From the NCBI RefSeq assembly GCF_024707105.1, contig NZ_JANQAJ010000005.1, positions 186,001 to 250,000 on the forward strand: a stretch of DNA of 64,000 nt, read 5' to 3'. A program made the translations under genes and the position numbers. This stretch comes from Devosia ginsengisoli. GTDB taxonomy: Bacteria > Pseudomonadota > Alphaproteobacteria > Rhizobiales > Devosiaceae. The notes under the pieces were generated by a model, which was not told the origin of the DNA, did no database searches, and worked only from the letters and a program-made list of their open reading frames with translations. Shown piece after piece: positions 36,109 to 44,770 of this stretch (positions are counted from its first letter, which is position 1; every line of letters starts with the position of its first letter).

Positions 36109-38003
36109 GCGCCATCGAAGAGGACGACCGCGAAGTCGCCGCCTTTCCGGGCCAGCGCCCGCCACGCGCCAGCGTCGGCAGCCACCGCATCGAAGAGGAA
36201 ATCTTCGGCAAGGCCTATGACCCCAGGACCGTGCGCCGCATCTGGGCCTTCGTGCGACCCTACCGCATGAAGATCTACCTGTCGGTGGCCGCCGTCCTGG
36301 TCTTCACCGCCAGCCAGCTCGCCATACCGCTCATCATCGGCCGCGCCATCGATAGCGGCATGACCGAGGGCGGCAATTCGACCAACCTGGCCTGGGCCGT
36401 GGCCGGCTTCGCCGTCGCCGTTCTGGTCAACTACGCCGCTTCCTGGATTCAGGAAAGCCAGGTGGGGCAGGTGGCCGAGAATGTGCTGTTCGACATGCGC
36501 CGCGCCATGTTCGCCCAGCTCCAGCGCGTCTCATTGAGCTTCATGGACAAGACCGAAGTCGGCCGGCTGATGAGCCGCTTGCAGGGCGACGTCAATTCCA
36601 TGCAGGAATTCCTCGAAACCTCGGTGATCTCGGTCGGCGACATGGTGCTGCTGGCCGGCATCGTCTTCGTGCTGCTCTCGCTCGATTTCCGCCTGGGCCT
36701 GCTGACGCTCTCCACCATGCCGGTGCTGTTCGTGGTGCGCATCTTCTGGCTGCCCCCGGCCAAGCGCGCCTTCTGGGCGGCGCATGAAACCAATTCGATC
36801 ACCGCCGGCGCCATGGCCGAAGGCATCAACGGCGTCCGCACCGTGCAGAATCTCGATCGCCAGAAGGTCAATTTCGACCTCTATGACGACAAGGCTTATA
36901 CCAACCTGCAGACCCAGCTCACCGGCTCGCGTTATGCCCAGGTCATGGTGCCCATCGTCGATAGCCTCACCGGCATCGCCATGGCCATCGTCGTGGTAGT
37001 GGGTGGCTCGCTGGTGCTCAATGGGAGCCTGGAGATCGGCGTCATCGTGACGTTCATCTTCTATATCCAGCGCTTCTTCGATCCGATCCGCTCGCTGACC
37101 ATGCAATATTCCATCATGCAGCGCGCCATGACCTCGGGCCGTCGCATCACCGAAGTGCTCGATATTCCGGCTTCGATCAACGACAAGCCGGATGCCGTCA
37201 CCCTGACGGGCGATATGGATGGCTCGGTCGAATTCCGCGACGTGGTCTTCGGCTATGCCGCCGATCGCCCGGTGCTGAAGAATGTCAGCTTCAAGGTCAA
37301 TCCGGGCGAAACCGTCGCTTTGGTCGGCCCCACCGGCTCGGGCAAGACATCGGCCATGTCGCTGGTCCACCGCTTCTACGAGGTCCAGTCCGGCGCGGTG
37401 CTGGTCGGTGGTCACGACGTGCGCGACGTCACCCAGGAATCGCTGGGCGAACAGGTCGCCATGGTGTTGCAGGAGCCGTTTCTCTTCACCGGTACGGTCT
37501 TTGAAAACATCCGCTACAACAAGGCTTCGGCCACCCGCGAGGATGTCATCGCGGCCGCCAAGGCCGTCGGCGCGCATGACTTCATCACCCGCCTGCCGGG
37601 CGGCTATGACGGCATGCTGGAACAGCGCGGCTCCAACCTGTCGCTCGGCCAGCGTCAGCTCCTGAGCTTCGCCCGCGCGCTGGTGGCCGATGCCAAGATT
37701 CTGGTGCTCGACGAAGCTACGGCCAATATCGACAGCTACACCGAACGCCAGATCCAGAAGGCCTTGCTGACCCTGCTCGAAGGCCGCACCGGCATGGTCA
37801 TTGCCCACCGCCTCGCCACGATCCGAGGCGCCGACCGCATCATCGTGCTGCAGAATGGCGAGCTGATCGAAACTGGCAACCACGACCAGCTCATGGAAAA
37901 GAACGGCCTCTACGCCAAGCTCTACAACATGAACTATGCCAGCTTCGACGACATCCCGGACGAACTGGTGGCGCAGGTCAATGCACGGGCGGCCTCTACT
38001 TAG
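36105..38003 (+). CDS. ABC exporter half-transporter with intact ATPase site
   Basis: A 632-residue half-exporter: a hydrophilic N-terminus of about 45 residues, six membrane helices, then the ATPase domain with Walker A GPTGSGKTS (about residue 407), Q-loop VLQEPFLF, signature LSLGQRQLL, Walker B ILVLDEATANID with the catalytic glutamate, and H-loop IAHRLATIR. It is the catalytically complete partner of the preceding gene, with which it overlaps. The two would form a BmrCD/TM287-288-like heterodimer in the inner membrane. Confidence 0.92.
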   Translation: MSAIEEDDREVAAFPGQRPPRASVGSHRIEEEIFGKAYDPRTVRRIWAFVRPYRMKIYLSVAAVLVFTASQLAIPLIIGRAIDSGMTEGGNSTNLAWAVAGFAVAVLVNYAASWIQESQVGQVAENVLFDMRRAMFAQLQRVSLSFMDKTEVGRLMSRLQGDVNSMQEFLETSVISVGDMVLLAGIVFVLLSLDFRLGLLTLSTMPVLFVVRIFWLPPAKRAFWAAHETNSITAGAMAEGINGVRTVQNLDRQKVNFDLYDDKAYTNLQTQLTGSRYAQVMVPIVDSLTGIAMAIVVVVGGSLVLNGSLEIGVIVTFIFYIQRFFDPIRSLTMQYSIMQRAMTSGRRITEVLDIPASINDKPDAVTLTGDMDGSVEFRDVVFGYAADRPVLKNVSFKVNPGETVALVGPTGSGKTSAMSLVHRFYEVQSGAVLVGGHDVRDVTQESLGEQVAMVLQEPFLFTGTVFENIRYNKASATREDVIAAAKAVGAHDFITRLPGGYDGMLEQRGSNLSLGQRQLLSFARALVADAKILVLDEATANIDSYTERQIQKALLTLLEGRTGMVIAHRLATIRGADRIIVLQNGELIETGNHDQLMEKNGLYAKLYNMNYASFDDIPDELVAQVNARAAST

Positions 38004-38026
38004 GCTCCGAATGCGGTGCACGTGAT

Positions 38027-38158
38027 ACCCCCACCCTCATTCCCTCCCCACAAGGGGGAGGGAAGCCTTCTCCGCAACGGCTTGGATATTTGAGATGACC
38101 CTTGAAGGTCGATCTGGCGCCTCCCTCCCCCTGTGGGGAGGGAATGAGGGTGGGGGTA
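38027..38158. repeat. Inverted intergenic repeat pair (CCCTCATTCCCTCCCC family)
   Basis: Left module CCCCCACCCTCATTCCCTCC, right module GGGGAGGGAATGAGGGTGGG, in inverted orientation around a core of about 60 bases. It occupies the gap between the ABC exporter and the TauE/SafE gene; no gene was seen in 38004-38263. Confidence 0.88.
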
Positions 38159-38263
38159 TGCCGCCGCAAACGCCAACGCCCGCTCGGCACCCCCTCTTGC
38201 CGCATCCGTCATGGCGCCATCCCGCCGATAGGCGCATGACACCTCCATGTTGGGGAAAATCAC

Positions 38264-39001
38264 ATGAGTCTTCTGGTTGCCGCCGGTCTGCTGGTGGTGG
38301 TGTTCCTCACCTCCATGCTGTCGGGCATTTTCGGCATGGCGGGCGGGCTGGTGCTGCTGGGCATCCTGCTCTTCATCCTGCCTGTTGGCACGGCCATTGC
38401 CGTGCAGGGCGCCATCCAGATCATCGCCAATGGCTCGCGCGCCTGGTTCTCCCGCGCCTTCATCGACTGGCGCGTGCTCGCCATCATGACCATGGGCCTC
38501 GTCACTGCCGGCATCCTGCTTTTCATCCTGCGCTATGTGCCCGATCTGGCCACCGTCTGCATTGTCATCGGCCTCCTGCCCATCCTCCTGTGGATTCCGC
38601 AATCCTGGCTGTCGCTCGATGCCAGCAAGCCGCATCACGCCTTCATCTGCGGCTTCATGGGCGGCGGCATCAACCTGGCCGTGGGCGTCGCCGGCCCCAC
38701 CATCGACATGTTCTTCATCCGCACCGCCATGGACCGGCGCACCATCATCGCCACCAAGGCGGCCGCCCAGGTGGTCAACCATGCCGGCAAGATCGCCTTC
38801 TACTGGAACGCGACCATGGTGCTGACGGGTTGGGAATGGGGTGCCGTCGCGCTCGCCGCACCCTTCGCCGTAGCAGGCACCAGCGCCGGCTACTGGGTGC
38901 TGCAGCGCCTGACCGATGCCAATTTCAAATCCTGGACGCGCCTGCTGGTCACCGCCATCGGTATTTATTACCTGCTGCGCGGCATCTTCTTGCTGATCTG
39001 A
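38264..39001 (+). CDS. TauE/SafE family (DUF81) permease
   Basis: A 245-residue inner-membrane protein with seven to eight hydrophobic segments. The FGMAGGLVLLGILLF stretch near the start and the GFMGGGINLAVGVAGPT repeat (about residue 127) are the two inverted-repeat motifs of the TauE/SafE family, exporters of sulfonates, sulfite or organosulfur and other small anions. The downstream LysR gene starts 35 bases later and may share the transcript. Cargo unknown. Confidence 0.85.
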   Translation: MSLLVAAGLLVVVFLTSMLSGIFGMAGGLVLLGILLFILPVGTAIAVQGAIQIIANGSRAWFSRAFIDWRVLAIMTMGLVTAGILLFILRYVPDLATVCIVIGLLPILLWIPQSWLSLDASKPHHAFICGFMGGGINLAVGVAGPTIDMFFIRTAMDRRTIIATKAAAQVVNHAGKIAFYWNATMVLTGWEWGAVALAAPFAVAGTSAGYWVLQRLTDANFKSWTRLLVTAIGIYYLLRGIFLLI

Positions 39002-39036
39002 CGCCGATGAGTATGGTGCCTTTTCAGGGAGACGAC

Positions 39037-39948
39037 ATGGCACCATTCGACAGCGTCACGGCGCGCCTTATTCTTTTGCTGGCCGAAACCGGCTCCATCG
39101 GCCGCGCCGCCGAGCGCGAGGGCATTGCCTCCTCGGCCGTGAGCCGGCGCGTCTCCGATCTCGAAAGCCGGCTGGGCGTCGTGCTGTTCGATCGTTCGGC
39201 CCATGGCGTCAGGCTCACCAATGCCGGTGAATCCTATGCCGAAGGTTGCCGTACCGTGCTGCGTGCCATCGCCGATCTCGATGCCGTCATGGCCGATTTC
39301 GGCGCCGGCCTGCGCGGCAGCCTGCGCCTGGCCTGCACCAGCTCGGCCCTCACCGGCCGCCTGCCGGAGCTGCTGGCCCGCTACGCCGCCAAGCATGACG
39401 GCATCGTTCTCGACATCCAGGAAATGGGCGCTGCCAAGGCGCTGCTGGCGCTGGACGAGGGCAGGGCGGATATCGCCATCGTCTCCGACAATTACGATTT
39501 CACCCGTTTCGAGATCAAAGCCTTCGAGGATGATCGTGTCTGGGTGCTGGCCCCGCCCGACCATCCCCTGGCCGGGCAGATCGAGCCGCGCAAGGATATC
39601 GGCTTCGATACCGTCATCGACTATCCCATCGTCGGCATCCACCAGGCCGGCTCGCTCGATCGGCTGGTGGCCGAGGCGGCGCGCAAGGCCGGCAAGCCGC
39701 TCGCCGAAAGCGTCCGTGTCGAGAGCTTCCCGGCTCTGGTGCGCATGGTCGAAGCCGGCTTCGGCATCGGCTTCCTGCGCTCCACCAGCCTGCATCTGCT
39801 GGCCGGCACCGACCTCGTCTGCGCGCCCCTGGCCGAGCCCTGGGCCCTGCGGCAACTGCTCGTCGCCCGCCGCAAGACCTCGCCTTTGTCGGCGGCCATG
39901 AAGAGCTTCATCGCCCTCTGCAGCGAAACCTATGTGCCGAGCGTGTAG
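39037..39948 (+). CDS. LysR family transcriptional regulator
   Basis: A 303-residue LysR regulator. The winged helix is LLLAETGSIGRAAEREGIAS-SAVSRRVSDLE (residues 11-41), followed by LGVVLFDRSAHGVRLTNAG. The effector domain has the usual LDIQEMGAAKALLALDEGRADIAIV pattern. The ATG at 39037 has an AGGGAG site; in-frame ATGs at 39007 and 39013 are alternatives. It may control the TauE/SafE gene, though LysR genes are more often divergent from their targets. Confidence 0.9.
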   Translation: MAPFDSVTARLILLLAETGSIGRAAEREGIASSAVSRRVSDLESRLGVVLFDRSAHGVRLTNAGESYAEGCRTVLRAIADLDAVMADFGAGLRGSLRLACTSSALTGRLPELLARYAAKHDGIVLDIQEMGAAKALLALDEGRADIAIVSDNYDFTRFEIKAFEDDRVWVLAPPDHPLAGQIEPRKDIGFDTVIDYPIVGIHQAGSLDRLVAEAARKAGKPLAESVRVESFPALVRMVEAGFGIGFLRSTSLHLLAGTDLVCAPLAEPWALRQLLVARRKTSPLSAAMKSFIALCSETYVPSV

Positions 39949-40022
39949 TCTTTTGCCCCGATCAACCATCTGCGACATATCGGTGCTTGAGCGACGCATC
40001 GATCGCCCCTAGGAATGGCGCC

Positions 40023-40403
40023 ATGAGCACTTCGCGCAGCATCGGCAGGGAGATCGGGACGGCTTTTGCCGTGCTGGCCATCTATCTGCTGACGGTGCTG
40101 GCGCCGATGCATCATGCCCGCGCCAGCCAGCTCGCCTTCGAAGAGCTGGGCTACGCCACGACACAGGCGAGCTGGGTCCTCTGCACGCCATCGGGCACCA
40201 ATGGCCAGGAAAATGACGTCCTCGTCGCCAAATGCCCGGCAACCGGCGTCGGCAAGACCGACCTGGTCCTGCCACTGCTCGACGCCGTGCCGGTCAGCCA
40301 TCAGATCGCACTGGCCGCCCCGCTCGCCACGACGTTCCCCGCCTTCCTGCCGCGTGCCATCGCGCCGCCATCCGGCCCGCGCGGCCCTCCGGTTTCGGTC
40401 TGA
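40023..40403 (+). CDS. Small periplasmic protein of a copper-chaperone operon (hypothetical)
   Basis: A 126-residue protein. Residues 10-35 form a hydrophobic export segment (GTAFAVLAIYLLTVLAPMHHARA). The rest is hydrophilic with only two cysteines (VLCTPSG and AKCPATG). Its size, position before PCu(A)C and pattern MHH…LCTPSG recall the copper-associated DUF2946 proteins, but the match is weak. It ends 49 bases before the PCu(A)C gene, in the same direction. A role in copper handling in the periplasm is inference from context. Confidence 0.5.
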   Translation: MSTSRSIGREIGTAFAVLAIYLLTVLAPMHHARASQLAFEELGYATTQASWVLCTPSGTNGQENDVLVAKCPATGVGKTDLVLPLLDAVPVSHQIALAAPLATTFPAFLPRAIAPPSGPRGPPVSV

Positions 40404-40452
40404 ACCACCGGCCTTGCGGCCGTCCAGATCACTCAATCACCGGAACATCATC

Positions 40453-40938
40453 ATGATCAAACTGCTTCGCGCTGCCCTGGCGGCCGCCATCCTCGTCGCC
40501 ACCCCCGCTTTCGCCCATAACGGCGTCACCCATCTCGGCGATATCAACATCTCGCTGCCCTTTACCCGCGCCACCTTGCCCAATGCGCCCGTGGCCGGCG
40601 GCTTCCTCACCATCGAAAATGCCGGCACCGAACCCGACCGCCTGATCTCGGTCACATCAGACATCGCTGGCGAAACCCAGATTCATGAAATGGCCATGCA
40701 GGGCGACGTCATGAAGATGCGCCCCCTCGCCGACGGTCTCGAAATCCCCGCCGGCGAAACCGTGGTCCTCGCCCCCGGTGGCTTCCACATCATGTTCATG
40801 GGCCTCAAGCAGACCTTGGTCGAAGGCGAAACCGTTGCCGTCACCCTGACCTTCGAAAAGGCCGGCTCGGTCGAAATCCTGCTGCCGGTCGAGGGTGCCG
40901 CTGCCGATGCGCCGACCGCCATGGAGCACGCACACTGA
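40453..40938 (+). CDS. PCu(A)C family periplasmic copper chaperone
   Basis: A 161-residue exported protein: signal peptide of about 20 residues ending PAFA, then the cupredoxin-like PCu(A)C domain. The copper site is visible as HEMAMQGDVMKM and, 20 residues on, GGFHIMFMGL, giving the H(M)X10M-X21-HXM ligand set. These proteins pass Cu(I) to the CuA site of cytochrome oxidase together with SCO1, whose gene follows with a TGATG overlap. Confidence 0.92.
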   Translation: MIKLLRAALAAAILVATPAFAHNGVTHLGDINISLPFTRATLPNAPVAGGFLTIENAGTEPDRLISVTSDIAGETQIHEMAMQGDVMKMRPLADGLEIPAGETVVLAPGGFHIMFMGLKQTLVEGETVAVTLTFEKAGSVEILLPVEGAAADAPTAMEHAH

Positions 40939-41527
40939 TGGCTCTGCGCACCATCCGTACCTGGCTCTGGGTGGCGGTGATCGCGCTGGCGCTGACGGGG
41001 GCATCGCCGCCTTCCTGCTGCGCCAGTCGCCGCCCGCCAGCGGCTTCGGCGTCGCCGAGTTCGACCTCGTCGACCAGAACGGCAACCCGGTCGACGAGAC
41101 CGTGTTTGTCGGCCACCCCTCGGCCTTGTTCTTCGGATTCACCCATTGCCCCGAAGTCTGCCCCACCACCATGGCCGAGATGAGCGCCTGGTTCGACGCC
41201 CTGGGCGATGAGGGCGCCGATCTCCGCGCCTGGTTCGTCAGCATCGATCCCGAACGCGATACGCCCGCAGTGCTGGGCGATTATGTGAGCTGGGTCAGCG
41301 ACCGCATCACCGGCATTACCGGCGCTCCCGACCAGATCGATCGCCTGGCCGATGCCTGGGGCGTGTTCCACGAAAAGGTGCCGCTGGAAGGCGGCGATTA
41401 CACCATGGACCACACGGCCTCGGTCTTCCTGCTCGATGCCAGGGGCCAGTTCCAGGGCACCATCGCCTATCGTGAGGACATGGCGACGGCGCTCGGCAAG
41501 CTGCGCAACCTGCTCGCCAAGTCCTGA
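40938..41527 (+). CDS. SCO1/SenC family copper metallochaperone, with one frame slip
   Basis: A protein of about 196 residues split by one missing base in a G run (40997-41001, five G). The first frame gives MALRTIRTWLWVAVIALALTG, a membrane anchor; the second gives IAAFLLRQSPPASGFGVAEF and the thioredoxin-like SCO domain. Adding one G joins them as LTGGIAAFLL. The copper ligands are present: FGFTHCPEVCPTT (CxxxC) and the distal histidine in YTMDHTASVFLLD. It helps assemble the CuA centre of cytochrome oxidase. It starts in the PCu(A)C stop and is followed by a strong terminator. Confidence 0.87.
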
Positions 41528-41534
41528 TACACAT

Positions 41535-41568
41535 GCCCGACCCGATTAAGTTCGGGTCGGGCAATTTT
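41535..41568 (+). terminator. Rho-independent terminator after SCO1
   Basis: An 11-base-pair perfect stem (GCCCGACCCGA / TCGGGTCGGGC) with a 6-base loop, followed by AATTTT. It begins 8 bases after the SCO1 stop and closes the copper operon. Confidence 0.85.
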
Positions 41569-41573
41569 AAAGA

Positions 41574-41588
41574 TGACCGACTGCGTCA
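41574..41588. promoter_or_regulatory. Candidate iron-responsive (IRO/RirA-type) box
   Basis: TGA-N9-TCA (TGACCGACTGCGTCA) matches the IRO-box pattern bound by RirA in rhizobia and lies about 100 bases before the siderophore binding-protein gene. Only six positions are fixed, so chance occurrence is possible; the position and the iron-uptake context support it. Confidence 0.35.
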
Positions 41589-41690
41589 TATTATCTTTTG
41601 ACTCTGCCAATCGGTGTGGCTACGAAACCGGACAGACGCGATCATGTTTGTTTGCGCGCCCCGTTCACTGCACCCGATTGGAAGAATCAG

Positions 41691-42611
41691 ATGCTCAACC
41701 GCTCTCCCGCCATTCTCGCCGCGCTCGTTGCCGGCGCCCTGTCTTTCACGGCCATGACTGCCGTCGCGCAGGACAAGGTCATCACCCACCCGCAGGGCGA
41801 AACCACCATTTCCGGCGTTCCCGCCAAGGTGCTGGTGCAGGATTGGGCCGCCTTCGACAATCTCAACGCCCTCGGCGTGGCCGTTGCCGGCGTCCCGTCC
41901 TCCAATGGCCCGAGCTATCTCGGTGATGCCGTCCCCGCCGACGCCATCCAGATCGGCTCGCTGTTCGAGCCCGATTTTGAAGGCATTGCCGCTGCCGAAG
42001 CCGATGTCTATTTCGTCGCCGCCCGCTCGGCCTCGGCCTACGAGACCTCCAAGGACCTCGTCCCCACCATCGATCTGAGCGTCAACAACGGCGCCATCAT
42101 CGAAGGCGTCAAGGCCAACATCGCCAAGCTCGGCGAAGTCTTCGACCTGCAGGACAAGGCCGTTGAACTCAACGCTGCGCTCGATGCCAAGGTCGATGAG
42201 GTCAAGGCTGCGGCTGCCGGCAAGGGCGACGCCCTGGTTCTGGTGACCAATGCCGGCAATCTGGGCGTTTATGGCCCCGATTCACGCGTCTCCTGGGTCT
42301 ATAACGAAGTCGGTATCGCCTCGGCCCTCGCCGATGTGAAGGATGGCGACCATGGCGGCGACGCCGTGTCGTTCGAATTCCTGCTCGAAGTGAATCCCGA
42401 CTGGGTCTTCGTCGTCGACCGCGATGCCGGCACCGGCGAAAACACCGGCGCCGCTGCTGCCCTGCTCGACAACGAGCTGTTCAACCAGACCACTGCCGCC
42501 CAGCAAGGCCACATCGTCTATCTCGACCCCCAGGCCGCCTACATCACCATGCATGGCTACCAGGGCGTGATGCTGCTGCTCGACCAGGTCCTCGCCGGTC
42601 TCAACGGCTAA
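41691..42611 (+). CDS. Siderophore ABC transporter substrate-binding protein
   Basis: A 306-residue exported protein with a signal peptide of about 26 residues (ending AVAQ), then KVITHPQGETTISGVPAKVLV, the opening of the FatB/CeuE/YclQ group of ferric-siderophore binding proteins. No lipobox cysteine is seen, so it is likely free in the periplasm. It delivers iron chelates, often catecholates such as petrobactin-type compounds in homologues, to the two permeases and ATPase encoded downstream. Confidence 0.88.
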   Translation: MLNRSPAILAALVAGALSFTAMTAVAQDKVITHPQGETTISGVPAKVLVQDWAAFDNLNALGVAVAGVPSSNGPSYLGDAVPADAIQIGSLFEPDFEGIAAAEADVYFVAARSASAYETSKDLVPTIDLSVNNGAIIEGVKANIAKLGEVFDLQDKAVELNAALDAKVDEVKAAAAGKGDALVLVTNAGNLGVYGPDSRVSWVYNEVGIASALADVKDGDHGGDAVSFEFLLEVNPDWVFVVDRDAGTGENTGAAAALLDNELFNQTTAAQQGHIVYLDPQAAYITMHGYQGVMLLLDQVLAGLNG

Positions 42612-42639
42612 GTCGTCACTGCCGCGTCGGCGTATGTGG

Positions 42640-42770
42640 CCCCACCCCACCCTCGATCCCTCCCATCAAGGGGAGGGAAGTTCGTTCGGCGCAAGGATAT
42701 TAATTGTGCCACGGGAGGCGGCGCAGTCGCCTCCCTCCCCCTTGTGGGGAGGGACCGAGGGTGGGGGTGA
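42640..42770. repeat. Inverted intergenic repeat pair (CACCCTCGATCCCTCCC family)
   Basis: Left module CCCCACCCCACCCTCGATCC, right module GGGGAGGGACCGAGGGTGGG, inverted around a variable core. It separates the siderophore binding-protein gene from the permease genes, a position where it could lower read-through into the membrane subunits. Confidence 0.85.
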
Positions 42771-42794
42771 GTCACACATGCCAAACTCCTAGGA

Positions 42795-43766
42795 ATGCAA
42801 AGCATGCGCTGGCTCGGCCTTGCCATTGTGGTGACCATCGTTCTGGCCATCATCAGCCTCTTCGTCGGCGTCAGCGACGTGTCGCTGGGCGCGCTGCTGT
42901 CCTCCAGCCCCGAAGATCGCCCCATGCAGGTGCTGCTGATCAGCCGCATCCCGCGCACCCTCGCCATCATCCTCTCCGGCGCCTCCATGGCCATTGCCGG
43001 GCTGGTGATGCAGATGGTGGTGCGCAATCGCTTCGTCGAGCCTTCTACCGCGGGCACCACCGAATCCGCCAGCCTCGGTTTTCTCGTCATAACCCTCCTG
43101 GCCCCCGGCTGGCCGCTCATGGGCAAGATGCTGGTTTCGGCGCTCTTCGCCCTGGGCGGCACGGCCTTGTTCCTGCGCATCCTGCGCGCCGTGCCCCTGC
43201 GCGATGTGCTGCTGGTGCCGCTGATCGGCATCATGCTGGGCGGCATCATCGGCGCGGTCACCGCCTTCATCGCCTATCGCTATGGCCTCATGGCCTCACT
43301 GCTCGCCTGGAGCATGGGCGATTTCTCCGGCATCCTGCGCGGCCGCTACGAGCTGCTCTGGATCGGGCTGGCCTGCTGCGCCCTGGCCTATATCGCTGCC
43401 GACCGCTTCACCGTGGCCGGCATGGGCAAGGATTTCACCACCAATCTGGGCCTCAATTACCAGCGCGTCATGGTGCTGGGCTTGGTCATCGTCTCGCTGG
43501 TCAGCGCCGTCGTGCTGGTCTCGGTCGGCTCCATCCCCTTTCTCGGCCTCATCGTGCCCAACCTCGTCAGCCTGATGGTCGGCGACAACATGCGGCGCAC
43601 CGTGCCATGGGTGGCTTTGGGTGGCGCCGGCTTTGTGCTGGCCTGCGATATCGTCGGGCGCATCGTCCGCTATCCCTACGAAATCCCGATCAGCGTCGTC
43701 GTCGGCGTTCTCGGCAGCATGATCTTCTTGTTCCTCCTGCTCCGGACGCGCCGCCATGCTGCATGA
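42795..43766 (+). CDS. Iron-siderophore ABC permease (FecCD family, first subunit)
   Basis: A 323-residue membrane protein with about nine helices. RIPRTLAIILSGASMAIAGLVMQ (about residue 50) and NRFVEPSTAGTTESASLG are typical of FecCD/BtuC permeases, and the late PFLGLIVPNLVSLMVGD segment is the ATPase-coupling loop. A nearby in-frame ATG at 42804 is an alternative start. It overlaps the most upstream possible start of the second permease. Confidence 0.9.
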   Translation: MQSMRWLGLAIVVTIVLAIISLFVGVSDVSLGALLSSSPEDRPMQVLLISRIPRTLAIILSGASMAIAGLVMQMVVRNRFVEPSTAGTTESASLGFLVITLLAPGWPLMGKMLVSALFALGGTALFLRILRAVPLRDVLLVPLIGIMLGGIIGAVTAFIAYRYGLMASLLAWSMGDFSGILRGRYELLWIGLACCALAYIAADRFTVAGMGKDFTTNLGLNYQRVMVLGLVIVSLVSAVVLVSVGSIPFLGLIVPNLVSLMVGDNMRRTVPWVALGGAGFVLACDIVGRIVRYPYEIPISVVVGVLGSMIFLFLLLRTRRHAA

Positions 43767-44770
43767 ACCGGCACGCGAGCTTGTCGAACCACGTGGTCGT
43801 GGCGCCCGGGCCATGCGGCTCTCGCGCCCCGCTTTCGTCCTCATCATCCTGAGCCTGCTGGCGCTGGTTTCCATCGCCTGCTTCATGACGCTGGGCGCCA
43901 AGGGCAACTGGGGCTTCGTCCTCTCCTTCCGGGGCAAGAAGCTCGCTTCGCTCTTGCTGGTGGCCTATGCGGTGGCCGTTTCCACCGTCCTGTTCCAGAC
44001 GGTCACCAACAACCGCATTCTCACCCCCCTCGATCATGGGCTTCGACGCGCTCTATGTGCTGATCAAGACCGGCGTCGTCTTCTTCCTCGGCGTGGGCGC
44101 GCTGACATCAATCGATTCACAGATGCAGTTCGGCCTCGAAGTGCTGGTCATGGTGGCCTTTTCCGGCCTGCTGTTCCGCTGGCTGTTCCTCGGCGAGGAG
44201 CGGAGCCTCCACCTCCTGGTTCTGGTCGGCATCGTCTTCGGCATCCTGTTCCGCAGCCTCAGCCAGTTCATGCAGCGCATGCTCGATCCGGGCGCCTTCA
44301 ATGTGCTGCAGGACACCTTCTTCGCCAGCTTCGCCACCACCGATCCCACCCTGCTGCTCATCTCGGCCATCATTGTCGGCCTCGTGACGATATTGGCCCT
44401 GCGCATGCTGCACAGTTTCGACGTGCTCTCGCTCGGCCGCGCCCATGCCATCAACCTGGGCGTCAACTACAAGCGCACCGTCGTCATCATCCTGATCCTG
44501 GTGTCGATCCTGGTCGCCGTCTCGACCGCCCTGGTCGGCCCCATCACCTTCTTCGGGCTGCTGGTGGCGACGCTTGCCCATTCCCTGATCGGCAACAGCC
44601 GTCATCACTACGTCCTGCCGGCCGCCGTCCTGCTGGCCGTGGTCTGCCTCGTGGGCGGGCAGACCCTGCTCGAACGCGTCTTCGAGTTCGACACGGCCCT
44701 GTCCATCATCATCGAATTTCTGGGCGGCATCGTCTTCATCGCCCTCGTCCTGCGGAGAGCTGCCCGATGA
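43756..44770 (+). CDS. Iron-siderophore ABC permease (FecCD family, second subunit), with one frame slip
   Basis: A protein of about 318 residues from ATG 43813 (or 337 from ATG 43756, which overlaps the first permease). One extra base in a run of six C (44024-44029) breaks the frame: the first part ends VTNNRILTP and the second resumes SIMGFDALYVLIKTGVVF. NNRILTPSIMGFD is the expected continuous family segment, so deletion of one C restores it. Later marks are LGVNYKRTVVIILILVSILV and GPITFFGLLVATLAHSLIG. Between the two start codons is a palindromic repeat remnant. It overlaps the ATPase gene by four bases. Confidence 0.85.
43774..43806. repeat. Palindromic repeat remnant at the 5' end of the second permease gene
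   Basis: GCGAGCTTGTCGAACCACGT followed by GGTCGTGGCGC matches the central and right part of the CCTCATGGTGAGC..TCGAACCACGAGGGCGTGGC repeat. It lies between two possible start codons (43756 and 43813) and is open in the permease frame, reading RELVEPRGRG. Confidence 0.75.
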
